Origin: Bacillota bacterium
GTDB lineage: Bacteria > Bacillota > Syntrophomonadia > Syntrophomonadales > Syntrophomonadaceae
DNA: 6,361 bases
Reading direction: 5' to 3'
Assembly: GCA_017861475.1 (NCBI GenBank)
Contig: JAGFXV010000094.1
Coordinates: 1 to 6,361, forward strand
Below the pieces are notes generated by a model. It searched no databases. It had not been told where the DNA came from and was given only the letters and a program-made list of their open reading frames with translations. Made by a program: the position numbers and the translations under genes. Below are positions 5,994 to 6,361 of the stretch, in pieces. The first letter of the stretch is position 1. Each line of letters begins with the position of its first letter.

Positions 5994-6042
5994 ATAGTGT
6001 TACACTATTAGAAATAGTATGTTTTGAAGCATCGGTATAGTG
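5994..6042. promoter_or_regulatory. Overlapping palindromes, probable regulator binding site
   Basis: ATAGTGTTACACTAT (5994-6008) is a perfect inverted repeat with 7-bp arms around a single T. Overlapping it, ACTATTAGAAATAGT (6004-6018) is a second perfect repeat with 6-bp arms around AGA. A third half site ATAGTG lies at 6037-6042. The ATAGT(G/A) half sites begin at 5994, 6014 and 6037, roughly two helical turns apart. The cluster lies between the divergent lipoprotein and flavoprotein genes and overlaps TATGAT (5990-5995), a possible plus-strand -10 box. No regulator gene is present in the window, so the binding protein (TetR- or MarR-like dimers would fit) is only inferred. Confidence 0.55.
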
Positions 6043-6100
6043 CCCGCCGTTTATATACGTTTACTTGAAGATAGCTTTCTAATAGGGAGATGACGTCAAA

Positions 6101-6361
6101 ATGAAATGCTGTATCCTCATGGGAAGCCCACGAAAAAAAGGCAATACGGCCGCGCTCCTCGATCCGTTTGTTCAGGAACTTGCGCAGCATGAAATTGAAA
6201 GCGATACAATTTGGCTTCACGGCAAGCGGATAGAACCTTGTATCGCCTGCAGAACCTGCCAAAAAGACTGGACCATTTTCGGATGCCGCTATAAGGATGA
6301 CGCCCAGGAAGTTTTTGATAAAGTTTATGCCAGTGATGTGATTGTCCTGGCGACCCCCATC
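6101..6361 (+). CDS. Flavodoxin-fold iron-sulfur flavoprotein / NAD(P)H-dependent oxidoreductase (partial)
   Basis: The first 87 residues of a gene running off the right edge are visible. MKCCILMGSPRKKGNT is the beta-strand and phosphate loop (GSPRKKGNT, 8-16) that binds FMN in the NADPH-dependent FMN reductase / flavodoxin-like family. The cysteine group C47-x2-C50-x2-C53-x8-C62 in EPCIACRTC...GC, followed by KDD, is typical of the iron-sulfur flavoprotein (Isf) branch found mainly in anaerobes, where four cysteines can hold a 4Fe-4S cluster. ASDVIVLATPI (77-87) is the next strand of the fold; in this family it leads to the FMN-contacting loop, which lies outside the window. The role is probably electron transfer or reduction of a small substrate in the cytoplasm; the partner is unknown. 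The start is an ATG with AGGGAGA about 10 bases upstream. The gene diverges from the lipoprotein gene across a region with a palindrome cluster. Confidence 0.87.
   Translation, partial: MKCCILMGSPRKKGNTAALLDPFVQELAQHEIESDTIWLHGKRIEPCIACRTCQKDWTIFGCRYKDDAQEVFDKVYASDVIVLATPI

Noticed and set aside
6008..6262. Minus-strand 84-codon ORF near the right edge
   Set aside because: It is antisense to the flavoprotein gene, whose FMN loop and cysteine motif are clear, and it runs through the palindrome cluster.

Overview
The window reads as chromosomal DNA of a low-to-mid GC Firmicute. The support is a tRNA-sensing T-box leader, strong GGAGG-type ribosome binding sites, a DUF3243 (YmfJ-like) small protein and intrinsic hairpin terminators. 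An anaerobic lineage (Clostridia or Negativicutes) is my guess, prompted by the partial iron-sulfur-flavoprotein-type gene at the right edge; the sequence does not prove it.

Layout, left to right. Positions 1-105 hold a short run of CTGTTTGTG-type repeats and a 10-bp hairpin downstream of the first gene. Positions 107-1477 (minus) encode a stand-alone TrpB2-type tryptophan synthase beta chain. Its leader, about 1557-1835 (minus), is a complete T-box riboswitch with a UGG (Trp) specifier, a UGGC acceptor-binding bulge, mutually exclusive antiterminator and terminator, and its own promoter. Positions 1915-3349 (minus) hold a probable two-gene operon: a small class I SAM methyltransferase, then a pentapeptide-repeat protein with a cysteine-rich N-terminus. 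No convincing terminator separates this operon from the T-box promoter. Diverging from it is a DUF3243 gene (3583-3855, plus) ending at a strong terminator (3907-3943). Next comes a single six-helix membrane protein (4100-4651, plus), convergent with a predicted lipoprotein (4723-5874, minus) carrying two DxDxDG-type loops; a hairpin lies between their stop codons. The lipoprotein diverges from a partial flavodoxin-like iron-sulfur flavoprotein gene (6101 to the edge, plus). The 226-bp region between them contains two overlapping perfect palindromes that look like a regulator-binding site.

The best-supported functional story is tryptophan supply. Uncharged tRNA-Trp should stabilise the antiterminator and switch on the TrpB2 enzyme, which joins indole and serine. 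The other genes look like separate small transcription units, and nothing visible ties them to tryptophan. I found no CRISPR array, tRNA, rRNA, transposase gene or defence-system gene. The most notable items are the Trp T-box on a lone trpB2, the palindrome cluster in the divergent region, and the cysteine cluster joined to pentapeptide repeats.
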